Source: CAUSKK01 sp963532425 (GTDB taxonomy: Bacteria > Pseudomonadota > Gammaproteobacteria > Cardiobacteriales > Cardiobacteriaceae). Taken from it: a stretch of 34,363 nucleotides of DNA. Position numbers and translations under genes: made by a program. This document shows positions 24,346-31,833 of this stretch, piece by piece. The DNA is taken from the NCBI GenBank assembly GCA_963532425.1, contig CAUSKK010000022.1, positions 1-34,363 on the forward strand. The letters are read 5' to 3'. The notes beneath the pieces were generated by a model. It had not been told where the DNA came from. It ran no database searches and saw nothing but the letters and a program-made list of their open reading frames with translations. The stretch's first letter is position 1; every line of letters begins with the position of its first letter.

Positions 24346-25152
24346 ATGAAAAAACTCTGGCTTCTGCTGCTGGCCCCGGCCCTCGGGGCCCAGGAACGCC
24401 CCGAACAGCCCTGTGCGGCGAATGTCAATGCGGCCATCGCCCAGTATCTCGGCCTCGAACCGGCCGCCCTGGCCACCCGCACCGTCGCCGCCGCCTGCAA
24501 GGCCAATCCCGACAACCGGGCCGAAATCCTGACCACCCAGGCCATTCTGGCCCCGGGCTATACGGCGGAAACCTACGGGGATAATTCGGACGACATACCC
24601 CAATGGCAGTGGCTGGTGGCCCGCGTCCGCGACGGCCGGGTGCAGGAGGCCTTCAGCAGCACGGAGGAAATCGACGCCGCCCTGGACATCGGCGGCCTGA
24701 CCCTGGACACCGCCTCCTATCGGCTCAACGACCAGACCCGGGCCTTCGCCGTCCGCTTCAGCAACCGCGCCCCGGGGCCCTCGGCGCCCGAAGCCGGCAA
24801 GAGCGAAGAATTTCACCTGTTCGCCAGCGTAGGCGGCCAGCTGCGCCATCTGGCCGGCTTCGCCACCGACCCCTGGGAGGGCAGCGACCTGGACGCCGAC
24901 GTCAAGAAAAAATGTCCGGCCTGTGTCCGCCAGCAGGCCGGCGACTTTGTGATTGATGTGGATAAAAAATCCACCCACCAGGGCTTCGCCGACCTCAGCG
25001 TCAGCGCCCGGCTCAGCGGCGCCGATGCCGATGGCGCGGAATCGCCCCTCGGCCGCGCGACCGTCGCCCTGCGCTACGACGGCCAGCGCTACCAGCCTAC
25101 GGCGCCGAAATGGTGGCTGCAGCCCGGCTGGCTGGCCGATAAGCCCCAGTAG
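24346..25152 (+). CDS. Exported hypothetical protein
   Basis: A 268-residue protein with a short signal peptide (MKKLWLLLLAPALGAQ) and GAGGAAA before the start. The mature part has a helical segment (residues 25-75, with two cysteines), then a beta-rich region with a CPAC pair near residue 187, and a late TVALRYDGQRYQPTAPKWW segment. The overall look is of a periplasmic protein of unknown function that assesses or binds something. I recognise no family. It ends two bases before the promoter of the TbpB-like lipoprotein. Confidence 0.75.
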   Translation: MKKLWLLLLAPALGAQERPEQPCAANVNAAIAQYLGLEPAALATRTVAAACKANPDNRAEILTTQAILAPGYTAETYGDNSDDIPQWQWLVARVRDGRVQEAFSSTEEIDAALDIGGLTLDTASYRLNDQTRAFAVRFSNRAPGPSAPEAGKSEEFHLFASVGGQLRHLAGFATDPWEGSDLDADVKKKCPACVRQQAGDFVIDVDKKSTHQGFADLSVSARLSGADADGAESPLGRATVALRYDGQRYQPTAPKWWLQPGWLADKPQ

Positions 25153-25154
25153 GC

Positions 25155-25160
25155 TATAAT
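25155..25160 (+). promoter_or_regulatory. TATAAT -10 element of the TbpB-like lipoprotein gene
   Basis: A perfect TATAAT begins 3 bases after the preceding stop codon and lies 48 bp before the start at 25208. No convincing -35 or Fur box is visible in the gap. Confidence 0.45.
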
Positions 25161-25207
25161 CAAAACGCCCCCGGCACCCCGCCGGGACAATAAATAGGAG
25201 TATGAAT

Positions 25208-25969
25208 ATGAAAAAAATCATCGGACTGGCCCTTCTAACCGCTCTGCTCAGCGCCTGCGGCGGCAGCGACAGCAAAAACCCCAACGTGCGGCTCGGCGGC
25301 AGTAACTACGGCTACAGCAACAACCAGATTCAGCCCGAAACCAAGGTTTCCGAGAAGGCTCCCCTGAACCGGCTGCACGTGAGCGGCGTCGGCAAGAGCC
25401 ACGGCGCCCAGCGGCTGTTCCGCATCAACGAGAAGGACTATGACATCATCGTCCCGGGCATGACCAATCCCAACGTACGCAACGGCGTTATGCGCCACCA
25501 GGAGAAAAACGACGGGCTGCTGATTACCCGGGAAACCCTGCCGAACCTGCAGTACAGCCGTGCCGGCATGATGACCTTCCGGGACGAGGCCAGCAACGAC
25601 TATGAAAGCCGCATCTTCCAGCAGGGCGTCGGCGCCAACAATCTGCCCAGCTCCGGCACCGCCAGCTACAAGGGCACCGCCGTAACCATGACCGGCAAGG
25701 GCTCCAGCGCCGGCGACATTAATATGAATGTGGACTTCGGCAGCAAAAACCTGTCCGGCCGTCTGAACAACACCATCAACACCGTGGCCGGCGACCAAAT
25801 CAACGGCCTGGACTTCAGCGGCCAGCTGAGCGGCAACACCTTCAAGGCCAACAGCGGCACCACCAACTTCAGCGGTGGCCTCTATGGCGACACCGGCGAG
25901 GAGTTTGCCGGTACCCTGCTGGATAATTCGCGGCAGATTAATGGGTATTTTGGCGGCCATCGGCAATAG
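25208..25969 (+). CDS. Transferrin-binding-protein-B-like surface lipoprotein
   Basis: A 253-residue lipoprotein with signal peptide and lipobox LSAC (Cys17 is the acylation site), then GGSDS. The C-terminal half (about 130-253) has the beta-barrel pattern of TbpB, HpuA and fHbp-type proteins (PF01298-like): SYKGTAV, DINMNVDFGSKNLSGRLNN, GLDFSGQLSGNTFKA and a closing GLYGDTGEEFAGTL...NGYFGGHRQ. These proteins are displayed on the outer membrane and bind host proteins or iron carriers; the ligand here is unknown. The start at 25208 is chosen over 25202 because GGAG lies 7 bases before it and only 1 base before the other. No TbpA-like receptor is near. Confidence 0.8.
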   Translation: MKKIIGLALLTALLSACGGSDSKNPNVRLGGSNYGYSNNQIQPETKVSEKAPLNRLHVSGVGKSHGAQRLFRINEKDYDIIVPGMTNPNVRNGVMRHQEKNDGLLITRETLPNLQYSRAGMMTFRDEASNDYESRIFQQGVGANNLPSSGTASYKGTAVTMTGKGSSAGDINMNVDFGSKNLSGRLNNTINTVAGDQINGLDFSGQLSGNTFKANSGTTNFSGGLYGDTGEEFAGTLLDNSRQINGYFGGHRQ

Positions 25970-26106
25970 CTTGCCTCGGCCACCTGCTTCGCGGCGGCCA
26001 CCGCCAATAAATTGGCGCTAACCACCTTCCTACGGGTTGGCTGGCACCGCCAGTAGGCGGCACCCACCTGCTGCGCGACGGCCATCGGCAATAAATTGCC
26101 TCAGCC
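25954..26106. repeat. Four-unit hairpin array after the lipoprotein gene
   Basis: Four imperfect units with a period of 40, 45 and 40 bp. Each holds a hairpin: GGCAA/TTGCC (25962-25975), CGCCAAT/ATTGGCG (26002-26017), CCGCC/GGCGG (26047-26060) and GGCAAT/ATTGCC (26087-26100). The stem sequences differ, yet each remains complementary. Between hairpins a CCACCTGCTTCGCG-like word recurs. Unit 1 begins in the last codons of the lipoprotein gene. Confidence 0.75.
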
Positions 26107-26117
26107 ACCAACCCCCA

Positions 26118-26142
26118 CCCGCCCTCCGAGGGCGGGTTTTTT
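26118..26142 (+). terminator. Terminator after the hairpin array
   Basis: A perfect 8-bp stem CCCGCCCT / AGGGCGGG with loop CCG is followed by TTTTTT. It closes the lipoprotein transcript including the hairpin array. Confidence 0.88.
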
Positions 26143-26171
26143 ATGGCCGGGCCGGGGCCAATGCGAAGCGC

Positions 26172-26177
26172 TATCAT
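26172..26177 (+). promoter_or_regulatory. TATCAT -10-like element before the ABC transporter
   Basis: TATCAT is followed by CTAAGCCTTTCAATCAGGAG and the ATG at 26205. It stands directly after GAAGCGC, a half palindrome. No clear -35 hexamer is seen. Confidence 0.4.
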
Positions 26178-26204
26178 CTAAGCCTTTCAATCAGGAGTTG
26201 CCCC

Positions 26205-27932
26205 ATGGAAAACAAACTTTGGCAAATCATCGACCCGGTGCGGCCGCGCATCAACCGGGCCATGGTTTTGAGTGGCTGCGCCGCCGCCCTGGCCGTCCTC
26301 GGCCTGCTGCTGCTGGCGCAGATTCTGAAAAATCTACTGAATGGCGGCGCCGTCTGGCCCTGGGCCGGCGGCCTGGCCATGCTCACCCTGCTGACCTGGT
26401 GGCTGCGCGGCCTTTCCTTCCGCGTCTCCCATCTGGCCGCCTTCCAGCTGGAGGGCATACTGCGCCGGCGGCTGGCCGACCGGCTGGCCCGGGTCTCCCT
26501 TGGCTATCTTCATGACTACGGCGCCGCCGCATTAACCAAAATCATGCAGGAGGACGTGCGCGACCTGCACAGCTTCGTCGCCGATAGCACGCCGCTCTAT
26601 GCCCGCAGCTACGTGGCGCCGGTTTGCAGCCTGCTGGTGCTCCTTTTCATTGATTGGTCGCTGGCGCTGGTGGCCGGCGCGGTGCTGGCGCTGGGCTTTG
26701 TGCTCTTCGCCATTATGATGAGCCAGGTGGGGGCGGCCCACGCCGCCTACCATGCCGCCCGCGAACAGGTGAACACGGCGGTGGTTGAGTACGTGCAGGC
26801 CATGCCGGTGGTGCGCACCTTCGACGGCGGCGCCGCCTCCTTCGGTCGCTACCAGCGCGCTCTGGATAACTATTGCCGGGTGCTGACCGGCTGGTACAAG
26901 GAGGTGGGTTTGCAGGCGCGGCTGGCTCTGCTGCTGCTGAATCCGGTGCCGACGCTGCTGGCCCTGTCCTGGTGCGGTCTTTACTGGTGGCAGGCCGACG
27001 CCCTAGCTTTCCCGGTCTGGCTGGCGGTGCTGCTCATTGGCACCGGCATGGCCGACGCGCTCATGCCCTACATCGCGCTCATTCATCTCATCGACAAGGC
27101 CAACCTCAGCGCCAATCGCATTCTGGAAATCCTCGACGCGCCGGCGCTAACCGTGCGCGAACCCCGGCAAACGCCCCGGGGCGCGGCGGTGGTCTTTGAA
27201 CACGTGCATTTCACCTACCCGGGCCGCCGGGACGAAGCGCTTCACGACGTCAGCTTTACCGCTCCGGCCGGCGCGCTTACGGCACTGGTGGGCGGCTCCG
27301 GCGCCGGCAAATCCACCGTGGCCCGGCTGATTCCCCGCTTCTGGGACATTGATAGCGGCAGCATCAAAATCGGCGGCGCCGACATCCGCCATCTGGAGCC
27401 GGAGACGCTCATGGCCTCGGTGGCCTTCGTCTTCCAGGAGAATTTTCTGTTCAGCGGCACCATCGCCGATAACATTCGCCTCGGCAGTCCGGCGGCCAGT
27501 GAAGCAGAAGTAGAAGCGGCGGCGCGGGCGGCGCAGATTCACGATTACATTCAAAGCCTGCCCTCGGGCTACCAAACGGCGGTGGGCGAGCGCGGCACCC
27601 GCCTGTCCGGTGGCCAGCGCCAGCGGCTGACCATTGCCCGGGCCATTCTCCAGAATCGGCCCATTCTGATTCTCGACGAGGCCACCGCCTTCGCCGACGC
27701 GGAGAACGAAGCGCTTCTGATGAAGGCGCTGCGGGAGCTGATGCGCGGCAAGACCGTGCTCATGATTGCCCACCGGCTGCCGACCATTCGCGACGCGGCG
27801 CAAATTCTCGTCTTCGACCGGGGGGAACTGGTGGAAAGCGGCAAGCATGAAGAGCTGCTGGCCAGGAACGGCCGCTACAGCCAGCTGTGGCAAGCCGGCG
27901 AACGGGCCCGCCACTGGCGCATTGGCCGATAG
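26205..27932 (+). CDS. ABC transporter, fused permease and ATPase
   Basis: A 575-residue half-transporter that would dimerise in the inner membrane. Residues 1-310 contain six membrane segments; the nucleotide-binding domain has Walker A GGSGAGKST (about 364), a Q-loop (FVFQENFLF), signature LSGGQRQR (about 466), Walker B ILILDEATA and the switch His (MIAHRL). The VVRTFDGGAASFGRYQRAL segment resembles the siderophore-type transporters YbtP/Q and IrtA/B, so iron-chelate movement is a possible role, and a TbpB-like gene next door fits. Caution: such proteins usually come as a pair and only one gene is present. CAGGAG precedes the start. Palindromes are read as DEALH and NEALL. Confidence 0.85.
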   Translation: MENKLWQIIDPVRPRINRAMVLSGCAAALAVLGLLLLAQILKNLLNGGAVWPWAGGLAMLTLLTWWLRGLSFRVSHLAAFQLEGILRRRLADRLARVSLGYLHDYGAAALTKIMQEDVRDLHSFVADSTPLYARSYVAPVCSLLVLLFIDWSLALVAGAVLALGFVLFAIMMSQVGAAHAAYHAAREQVNTAVVEYVQAMPVVRTFDGGAASFGRYQRALDNYCRVLTGWYKEVGLQARLALLLLNPVPTLLALSWCGLYWWQADALAFPVWLAVLLIGTGMADALMPYIALIHLIDKANLSANRILEILDAPALTVREPRQTPRGAAVVFEHVHFTYPGRRDEALHDVSFTAPAGALTALVGGSGAGKSTVARLIPRFWDIDSGSIKIGGADIRHLEPETLMASVAFVFQENFLFSGTIADNIRLGSPAASEAEVEAAARAAQIHDYIQSLPSGYQTAVGERGTRLSGGQRQRLTIARAILQNRPILILDEATAFADAENEALLMKALRELMRGKTVLMIAHRLPTIRDAAQILVFDRGELVESGKHEELLARNGRYSQLWQAGERARHWRIGR

Positions 27933-28124
27933 ATACAGAGAAGCGCTTCTTTTGTATGTATTTAAACGGTTAATTACATACAGGGGAAGCACCCGAGCGT
28001 CAGCGAGGGTGCGTGAGCCGACGCAGGAGGCGACCGGCTGGCCGGCGACCGCAGGGAGAACAACCGCTCTGTTGTTTGTAAATAGGAAATTTACATGCAT
28101 AAGGGCGCTTAGTCTGTATTTAAA
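27933..28124. other. Intergenic region with inverted repeats
   Basis: A 192-bp gap between the ABC gene and a convergent small membrane gene. It has one palindrome copy (27941-27950), an inverted repeat TGTATGTA / TACATACA (27953-27960 with 27975-27982, 14-base loop) and a hairpin GCACCC / GGGTGC (27989-27994 with 28007-28012). A TGTAAAT / ATTTACA pair follows near 28076-28095. None has a T-run that makes it a secure terminator, and no gene is supported. Confidence 0.6.
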
Positions 28125-28586
28125 TTAACGGCCCGGCGCCCGCGGCAGCAGGCAGCAGCCCAGCAGTAGGCCCAGCAGCAGGCCCGACAGATTCAAAAGG
28201 TATACCAGCACTATGCCCAGCCCCTGAGCATACTGCGAAAGGGACATATTAAACAGCAGCCTAATCACTATGTCGCTGCCTATGAACACCAGCCATTCAA
28301 GGAAGTAGCCCAGCAGCAGGCCCAACGGCAGGAAGAGAAGAATATGCTTCAGGCGGCGGAAGAACAGAAAACTCTCCACCAGCCAGCGCAGGCCGAGCAC
28401 TGCCACGGCGCCGGCGATGGCCGCCGTCAGCGTCAGGGCCAGAGCTAGGGCGTCGACCTCGACGGGGTCGCCCTCGGCAAATAATAAGAAGAGAAAGGCC
28501 AGCGGCGGCAGCACGGCCACCGGCACCAGCAGCCAGCGGGTGGGAAAGCCGGGATAGAATTCTTCTTCGGTGGTGTTATTGGTCAT
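28125..28586 (-). CDS. Small membrane protein, one-module form
   Basis: A 153-residue protein with about four membrane segments. It begins MTNNTTEEEFYPGFPTRWLL, almost the same as its upstream neighbour, and its C-terminus aligns with that neighbour's C-terminal half (FRRLKHILLFLPLG with YRRPGDFVLFTLLG; RAPGR with RLPGR). It looks like one module of a repeat family of which the neighbour has two. I recognise no known family. The leader, ribosome-binding site and first codons lie in a 114-bp duplication shared with the neighbour. Confidence 0.7.
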   Translation of the reverse strand: MTNNTTEEEFYPGFPTRWLLVPVAVLPPLAFLFLLFAEGDPVEVDALALALTLTAAIAGAVAVLGLRWLVESFLFFRRLKHILLFLPLGLLLGYFLEWLVFIGSDIVIRLLFNMSLSQYAQGLGIVLVYLLNLSGLLLGLLLGCCLLPRAPGR

Positions 28587-28689
28587 GGATTTTCCTTGGT
28601 TTAAAGATTCATAGAAAGCGCTTGGTTGTTGGTAAAAGGTGCATTTGCCGACAGGGAAGCGCTTCCCCTGTATTTAAATTAACGGCCCG
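28576..28689 (-). repeat. 114-bp direct repeat, copy 1
   Basis: This segment covers the first codons and leader of one paralogue, two palindrome-type elements and the last codons of the next paralogue. It repeats at 29553-29666 at an offset of 977 bp with one mismatch (28610) and no gap. Such identity over non-coding DNA, while the genes have diverged, points to recent duplication or conversion. Confidence 0.92.
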
Positions 28690-29563
28690 GCAACCGGGGC
28701 AGCCGGCAGCAGAACAGCAACAGCTCCAGCGCCAGCCCCGGCAGATTGCCGTAGAGCAGCGCTATCTGAATGGCGTGTATGAAGGATGACGGGGGAATGC
28801 GGAACAGCAGCACTATCGCTATAGTGCCAACTATTAATATCAAAACCTCAATAAGGGCGCCCACCGACAGGCCCAGCAGCGTAAATAAAACAAAATCGCC
28901 GGGGCGGCGGTAAAAGCGAAATCGCTTCACCAGCCAGTGCAGGTAGGAGGTGGCTACGACTCCAGCGCCGGCGACCGGCAGCCCAATGATGGAGACTAGC
29001 CAGTTTCCACCTACGGGGGGGAAGATAAAGAAAAAGACCACCATCGGTAGCATCCCTATTAGCGCCGCTATGGCCTGCAGCAAGCTGCTGCCGTTGGACA
29101 GGCCCGGGTAGTCATCCTCCCGCCAGTCATCTGCCGACCCCGCCGGCAGCAGGAAGATGCCGGCCAGCAGAGTGCCTAACGTCGCCCTATCTGGTAGCCA
29201 ATGGGACAGCGAAAACGGATAGTCCAACCACCATCGCAACGCAAACTTTAGGGTTTGCAGGAATTCACGGTGCATTAGTCCGTAAATGGCAGTGTCAATG
29301 AACTTGTGGAGTGGACAGCCCATAACGACAAAGAACAGAATGTCCCGCCAGTTGCGCCACAGCTTGAGGCGATTGGTCAGCCAGCCGCAGACCAGGGCCG
29401 TAAGCCCGTGGGTAATGAGCTGAATAGCCAGAATCTTCCCGAGGCCATAAAGTTGGTAGTCAATAAAAACGAACAGGCAGGTCAGGGCGACGCTCAAGGC
29501 CAACAGCCAGCGGGTGGAAAAGCCGGGATAGAATTCTTCTTCAGTGGCGGAATTATTGGTCAT
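28679..29563 (-). CDS. Membrane protein, two-module form
   Basis: A 294-residue polytopic protein. It contains an internal duplication: EEEFYPGFSTRWLL, two membrane segments, LWRNWRDILFFVVMG and LLAGIFLLPAG in the first half correspond to REDDYPGLSNGSSLL, FYRRPGDFVLFTLLG and LLFCCRLPRLPGR in the second. Its downstream neighbour carries only one such module. About eight membrane segments are expected. It is not a family I can name. The stop lies in the 114-bp repeat, copy 1, and the start in copy 2. It is probably recently duplicated and subject to recombination. Confidence 0.7.
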   Translation of the reverse strand: MTNNSATEEEFYPGFSTRWLLALSVALTCLFVFIDYQLYGLGKILAIQLITHGLTALVCGWLTNRLKLWRNWRDILFFVVMGCPLHKFIDTAIYGLMHREFLQTLKFALRWWLDYPFSLSHWLPDRATLGTLLAGIFLLPAGSADDWREDDYPGLSNGSSLLQAIAALIGMLPMVVFFFIFPPVGGNWLVSIIGLPVAGAGVVATSYLHWLVKRFRFYRRPGDFVLFTLLGLSVGALIEVLILIVGTIAIVLLFRIPPSSFIHAIQIALLYGNLPGLALELLLFCCRLPRLPGR

Positions 29564-29666
29564 GGATTTTCCTTGGTTTAAAGATTTATAGAAAGCGCTT
29601 GGTTGTTGGTAAAAGGTGCATTTGCCGACAGGGAAGCGCTTCCCCTGTATTTAAATTAACGGCCCG
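29553..29666 (-). repeat. 114-bp direct repeat, copy 2
   Basis: It carries the start, leader and palindrome elements of the two-module gene, and ends at GGCCCG just where a third paralogue's last codons would be. Beyond that point similarity stops, so a third paralogue may have been lost, leaving only its tail. Confidence 0.9.
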
Positions 29667-29776
29667 TAGTGTCGGGCCATGAATCCCAGCGGCAGGGCGG
29701 GGCTGAACCAGAGCCCTTGCCAGTGCCGGCCGCTAGTCAATTTGGGATAGGGGCTGGGCGGGGTGGCCCTATTCAT
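29651..29776 (-). CDS. Possible 41-residue ORF next to the paralogue tail
   Basis: It reads MNRATPPSPYPKLTSGRH onward and stops inside the repeated AACGGCCCG tail in another frame than the paralogues. A GAGAAG precedes the ATG by two bases, too close to be convincing. It may be a small protein, or debris from a deleted third paralogue. I would not annotate it without expression data. Confidence 0.25.
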   Translation of the reverse strand: MNRATPPSPYPKLTSGRHWQGLWFSPALPLGFMARHYGPLI

Positions 29777-29793
29777 TTCTTCTCAAGGGGATA

Positions 29794-29824
29794 AAACCCA
29801 TGGGCCGCTTGGGTTTAGCGGCCC
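29794..29824 (-). terminator. Interleaved inverted repeats, possible terminator or switch
   Basis: Two perfect inverted repeats interlock: AAACCCA (29794-29800) with TGGGTTT (29810-29816), and GGGCCGCT (29802-29809) with AGCGGCCC (29817-29824). They cannot form at the same time because each uses the other's loop. On the minus strand the second hairpin made would be followed by TTTTAT, so a weak terminator for the lipoprotein gene is possible. Confidence 0.4.
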
Positions 29825-29858
29825 GCCGTTAAATACCTACAGGGGGAGCGCTTCGTTG

Positions 29859-30551
29859 CTATTGGCCGGTGGCCATCAGTCCGGCCGTGGCCACCGTACC
29901 CACGGCCATTTGTACCGGCAGCGTTACCAGGTCAAAGGCGATGAGCAGCGGGTAGAGGGCGGCGCCGTTGCTCCGGTTCTCCTGCCTAATGTCGAAGAGG
30001 GTGGGAGTTTTTACCGGCCACTGCTGGCCCAGCCGCTGGCGGGGCAGCTGGGCCAGGGTGATTTTGCTGCGCAGCGGGCGCTGGCAGTAGCTGCGCTCAC
30101 ATTGGAAGTTCAGGGCGGCCAGCTGCTGCCGTTCTGTCGGGCTCAGCGGTTCCGAGCCCCGGTAAACCACCGTTACGGCCACATTATCGAACTCGCTTTT
30201 TTGCACGGAGCCGGCCTGATACAGAACCAGCGTGTCCTGGCCATTGCCCTGGGGATAGAGCAGCAGGCGGGTGCGTTCCATGTCCAGACCCTGCATCAGA
30301 CGCAGGAATAGCTGCGGGTCCGCCTCCGTGGCCGCCGGCTGGGCGAAGTAGCTGTATTTCTGGCCGACGAAGACCACGGCGTTTTCAAAGCCCGGCACCG
30401 GCGCTTGCGGCCGGCCGAAGGCAACGATGGGGTCGCGGCTCAGGCTGTGGATTTCGTGCGACTCGCTGGAACTGGTCATCAGCGCGTAGGTGGTACAGCC
30501 GGACAGCAGACTGGCCAGCAGGGCGCCGGCCAGCAACGGGATTTTTTTCAT
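29859..30551 (-). CDS. Hypothetical lipoprotein
   Basis: A 230-residue protein with signal peptide MKKIPLLAGALLASLLSGC and a lipobox LSGC (Cys19). It is followed by a central beta-rich domain (VVFVGQKYSYFAQP, DTLVLYQAGSV, VTVVYRGSE) with two cysteines (QCERSYCQRP), and a C-terminal hydrophobic helix (VTLPVQMAVGTVATAGLMATG) that may be membrane-active. It recalls YidX/YceK-type small lipoproteins that end with a hydrophobic segment, but the match is not strong enough to name it. The ribosome-binding site is weak. A frameshifted membrane gene is directly upstream. Confidence 0.75.
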   Translation of the reverse strand: MKKIPLLAGALLASLLSGCTTYALMTSSSESHEIHSLSRDPIVAFGRPQAPVPGFENAVVFVGQKYSYFAQPAATEADPQLFLRLMQGLDMERTRLLLYPQGNGQDTLVLYQAGSVQKSEFDNVAVTVVYRGSEPLSPTERQQLAALNFQCERSYCQRPLRSKITLAQLPRQRLGQQWPVKTPTLFDIRQENRSNGAALYPLLIAFDLVTLPVQMAVGTVATAGLMATGQ

Positions 30552-30586
30552 AAGTTAGATTTCTCAAGGTTGGGGCAGAAGCGCTT

Positions 30587-30945
30587 CTAGGACGCCCGCC
30601 GGAGGTGCCTCAGGGCCAGAAACATAAAAATCAGCCAGACCGGCGGATAGAACATCAGCCCCATTACCACGCCGTCCAGGGTGTCCTTGGAGCGGTCAGA
30701 AATCGGGTGGCGAAATCCACAACACCGGTGAATAGGCCGGAGAGCAGCGGGCTGGCAATGGGGGTCGGCTGCTGGCGCTGGATTTTAAGAGAGTGGCCAA
30801 AGCGTAGGGCGCTGATAAAACAAAGGGCCAGCAACAGGGCGATGCTCAGCCAGCGGCCTTCCGCCCCGGGATAGCACAGAAACCAGACTAGGGCCGCCCC
30901 GACGGCCAGCGGTGCCATCAGGCGAATGGTGGTGGTGTTATTCAT
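30587..30945 (-). pseudogene. Frameshifted small membrane protein gene
   Basis: The first frame gives MNNTTTIRLMAPLAVGAAL with two to three membrane segments and a sudden stop about 93 codons on. From the CCC run at about 30705-30707 the next frame continues with a plausible end, ISDRSKDTLDGVVMGLM then YPPVWLIFMFLALRHLRRAS, to a TAG at 30589-30587. One missing C in the CCC run would join both into a protein of about 119 residues. The leader (GGATTTTCCTAGG) resembles the leaders of the two modular membrane genes nearby. It could be a true inactivation, an error in the sequence, or a phase state. Confidence 0.65.
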
Positions 30946-31043
30946 GGATTTTCCTAGGTTTTAAATGATTGAATCGGCCCGGTCATCGGCCGGTGGCTAT
31001 TTTACAAAACGGCGGGCAAAGGCCCTGTGTTGGCCCCGGCCCG

Positions 31044-31100
31044 GCCCGAAGCGCTTCGGGCGAGAAAAGCCGATAGAAGATGAAGCGCTTCCCCTATCAT
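31044..31100 (+). promoter_or_regulatory. Promoter region with 18-bp palindrome
   Basis: GCCCGAAGCGCTTCGGGC (31044-31061) is the longest perfect palindrome around the repeat in this window. A second copy (31081-31090) lies just before TATCAT (31095-31100), which is followed by GGGCCTTTTCA and, 20 bases later, the start of the CPBP-like gene. No -35 hexamer is clear. Confidence 0.45.
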
Positions 31101-31125
31101 GGGCCTTTTCAACCGGAGAAATCCC

Positions 31126-31833
31126 ATGACCAACCAAACCCCCGCCGACCCGCGCCAGTGGCGCCCGCTGATTTTTAGCCTGCTGGCCCTGGTCGGGCCG
31201 TTTCTGTTGTTTCTCATAGTGGCGCTGGTCATCGCCAGCGGCGACCCGACCCCTAGGAACATGGTGCTAAAAATCTTCAGCAACTACGGGGCCCTGGCCG
31301 TGCTCGCGGTGCTGCAACTGCTGGCCCTGAATGCGGTGCGCAGCAGCAGCGGCTGGAGCTGGGCCGACGTGGGCTTTAAGCGCTTTGGCCCACGCCAGCG
31401 GGAACTGCTGTGGCAAATTCCCCTCTATCTGGCCGTCATTTACGGCGTGGGCCAGCTAACTTCCCGCGAGCTGCCCGCTGTTTTCTTTAGTCCGGAAGTG
31501 ATGAAAAAGGCCGCCCTGACCAAGAGGTACCTATTGCTGTTCCTGCCGGCCATCACCATTTTTTGCTATGGCTTTTTCCAGAACTTCCTGCGCGCCCGCT
31601 GGGGCGCCGTCGTCGCTATCCTGACGCTGCCGCTGCTGCATTTTGCCCTGTCTCTCAAGCAATTCGCCCCGCTGGCCCTGGATATACGGCTCCCGTTGGC
31701 ACTGGAGGTGTTTATTGGCACTTTATGTATGACCCTGCTGCAGGAGCGCCAGCGCAATCTATGGGCGCCCCTGCTGGCCCTCTTCATTAACACCCTGCTC
31801 AACATGGCTATCTTACTCAAGGGGCATCTATGA
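31126..31833 (+). CDS. CPBP-like intramembrane protein, degenerate, copy 1
   Basis: A 235-residue protein with about six to seven membrane segments. The N-terminal SSSGWSWADVGFKRFG and the late RQRNLWAPLLALFINTLLN resemble CPBP-family intramembrane proteases (CAAX/abortive-infection type). Where active CPBP proteins have EExxxR, this has FFQNFLR; the later His before the final Asn (HxxxN) is also missing. It is therefore probably not a protease. The start at 31126 follows GGAGAAA. It overlaps the next paralogue by 4 bp (ATGA). The palindrome-like TTTAAGCGCTTTGG is read as FKRFG. Confidence 0.65.
   Translation: MTNQTPADPRQWRPLIFSLLALVGPFLLFLIVALVIASGDPTPRNMVLKIFSNYGALAVLAVLQLLALNAVRSSSGWSWADVGFKRFGPRQRELLWQIPLYLAVIYGVGQLTSRELPAVFFSPEVMKKAALTKRYLLLFLPAITIFCYGFFQNFLRARWGAVVAILTLPLLHFALSLKQFAPLALDIRLPLALEVFIGTLCMTLLQERQRNLWAPLLALFINTLLNMAILLKGHL

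Noticed and set aside
28000..28080. Insertion-sequence end or ERIC-like element in the gap after the ABC gene
   Set aside because: There are short inverted repeats but no transposase remnants, no target duplication and no second copy in the window.
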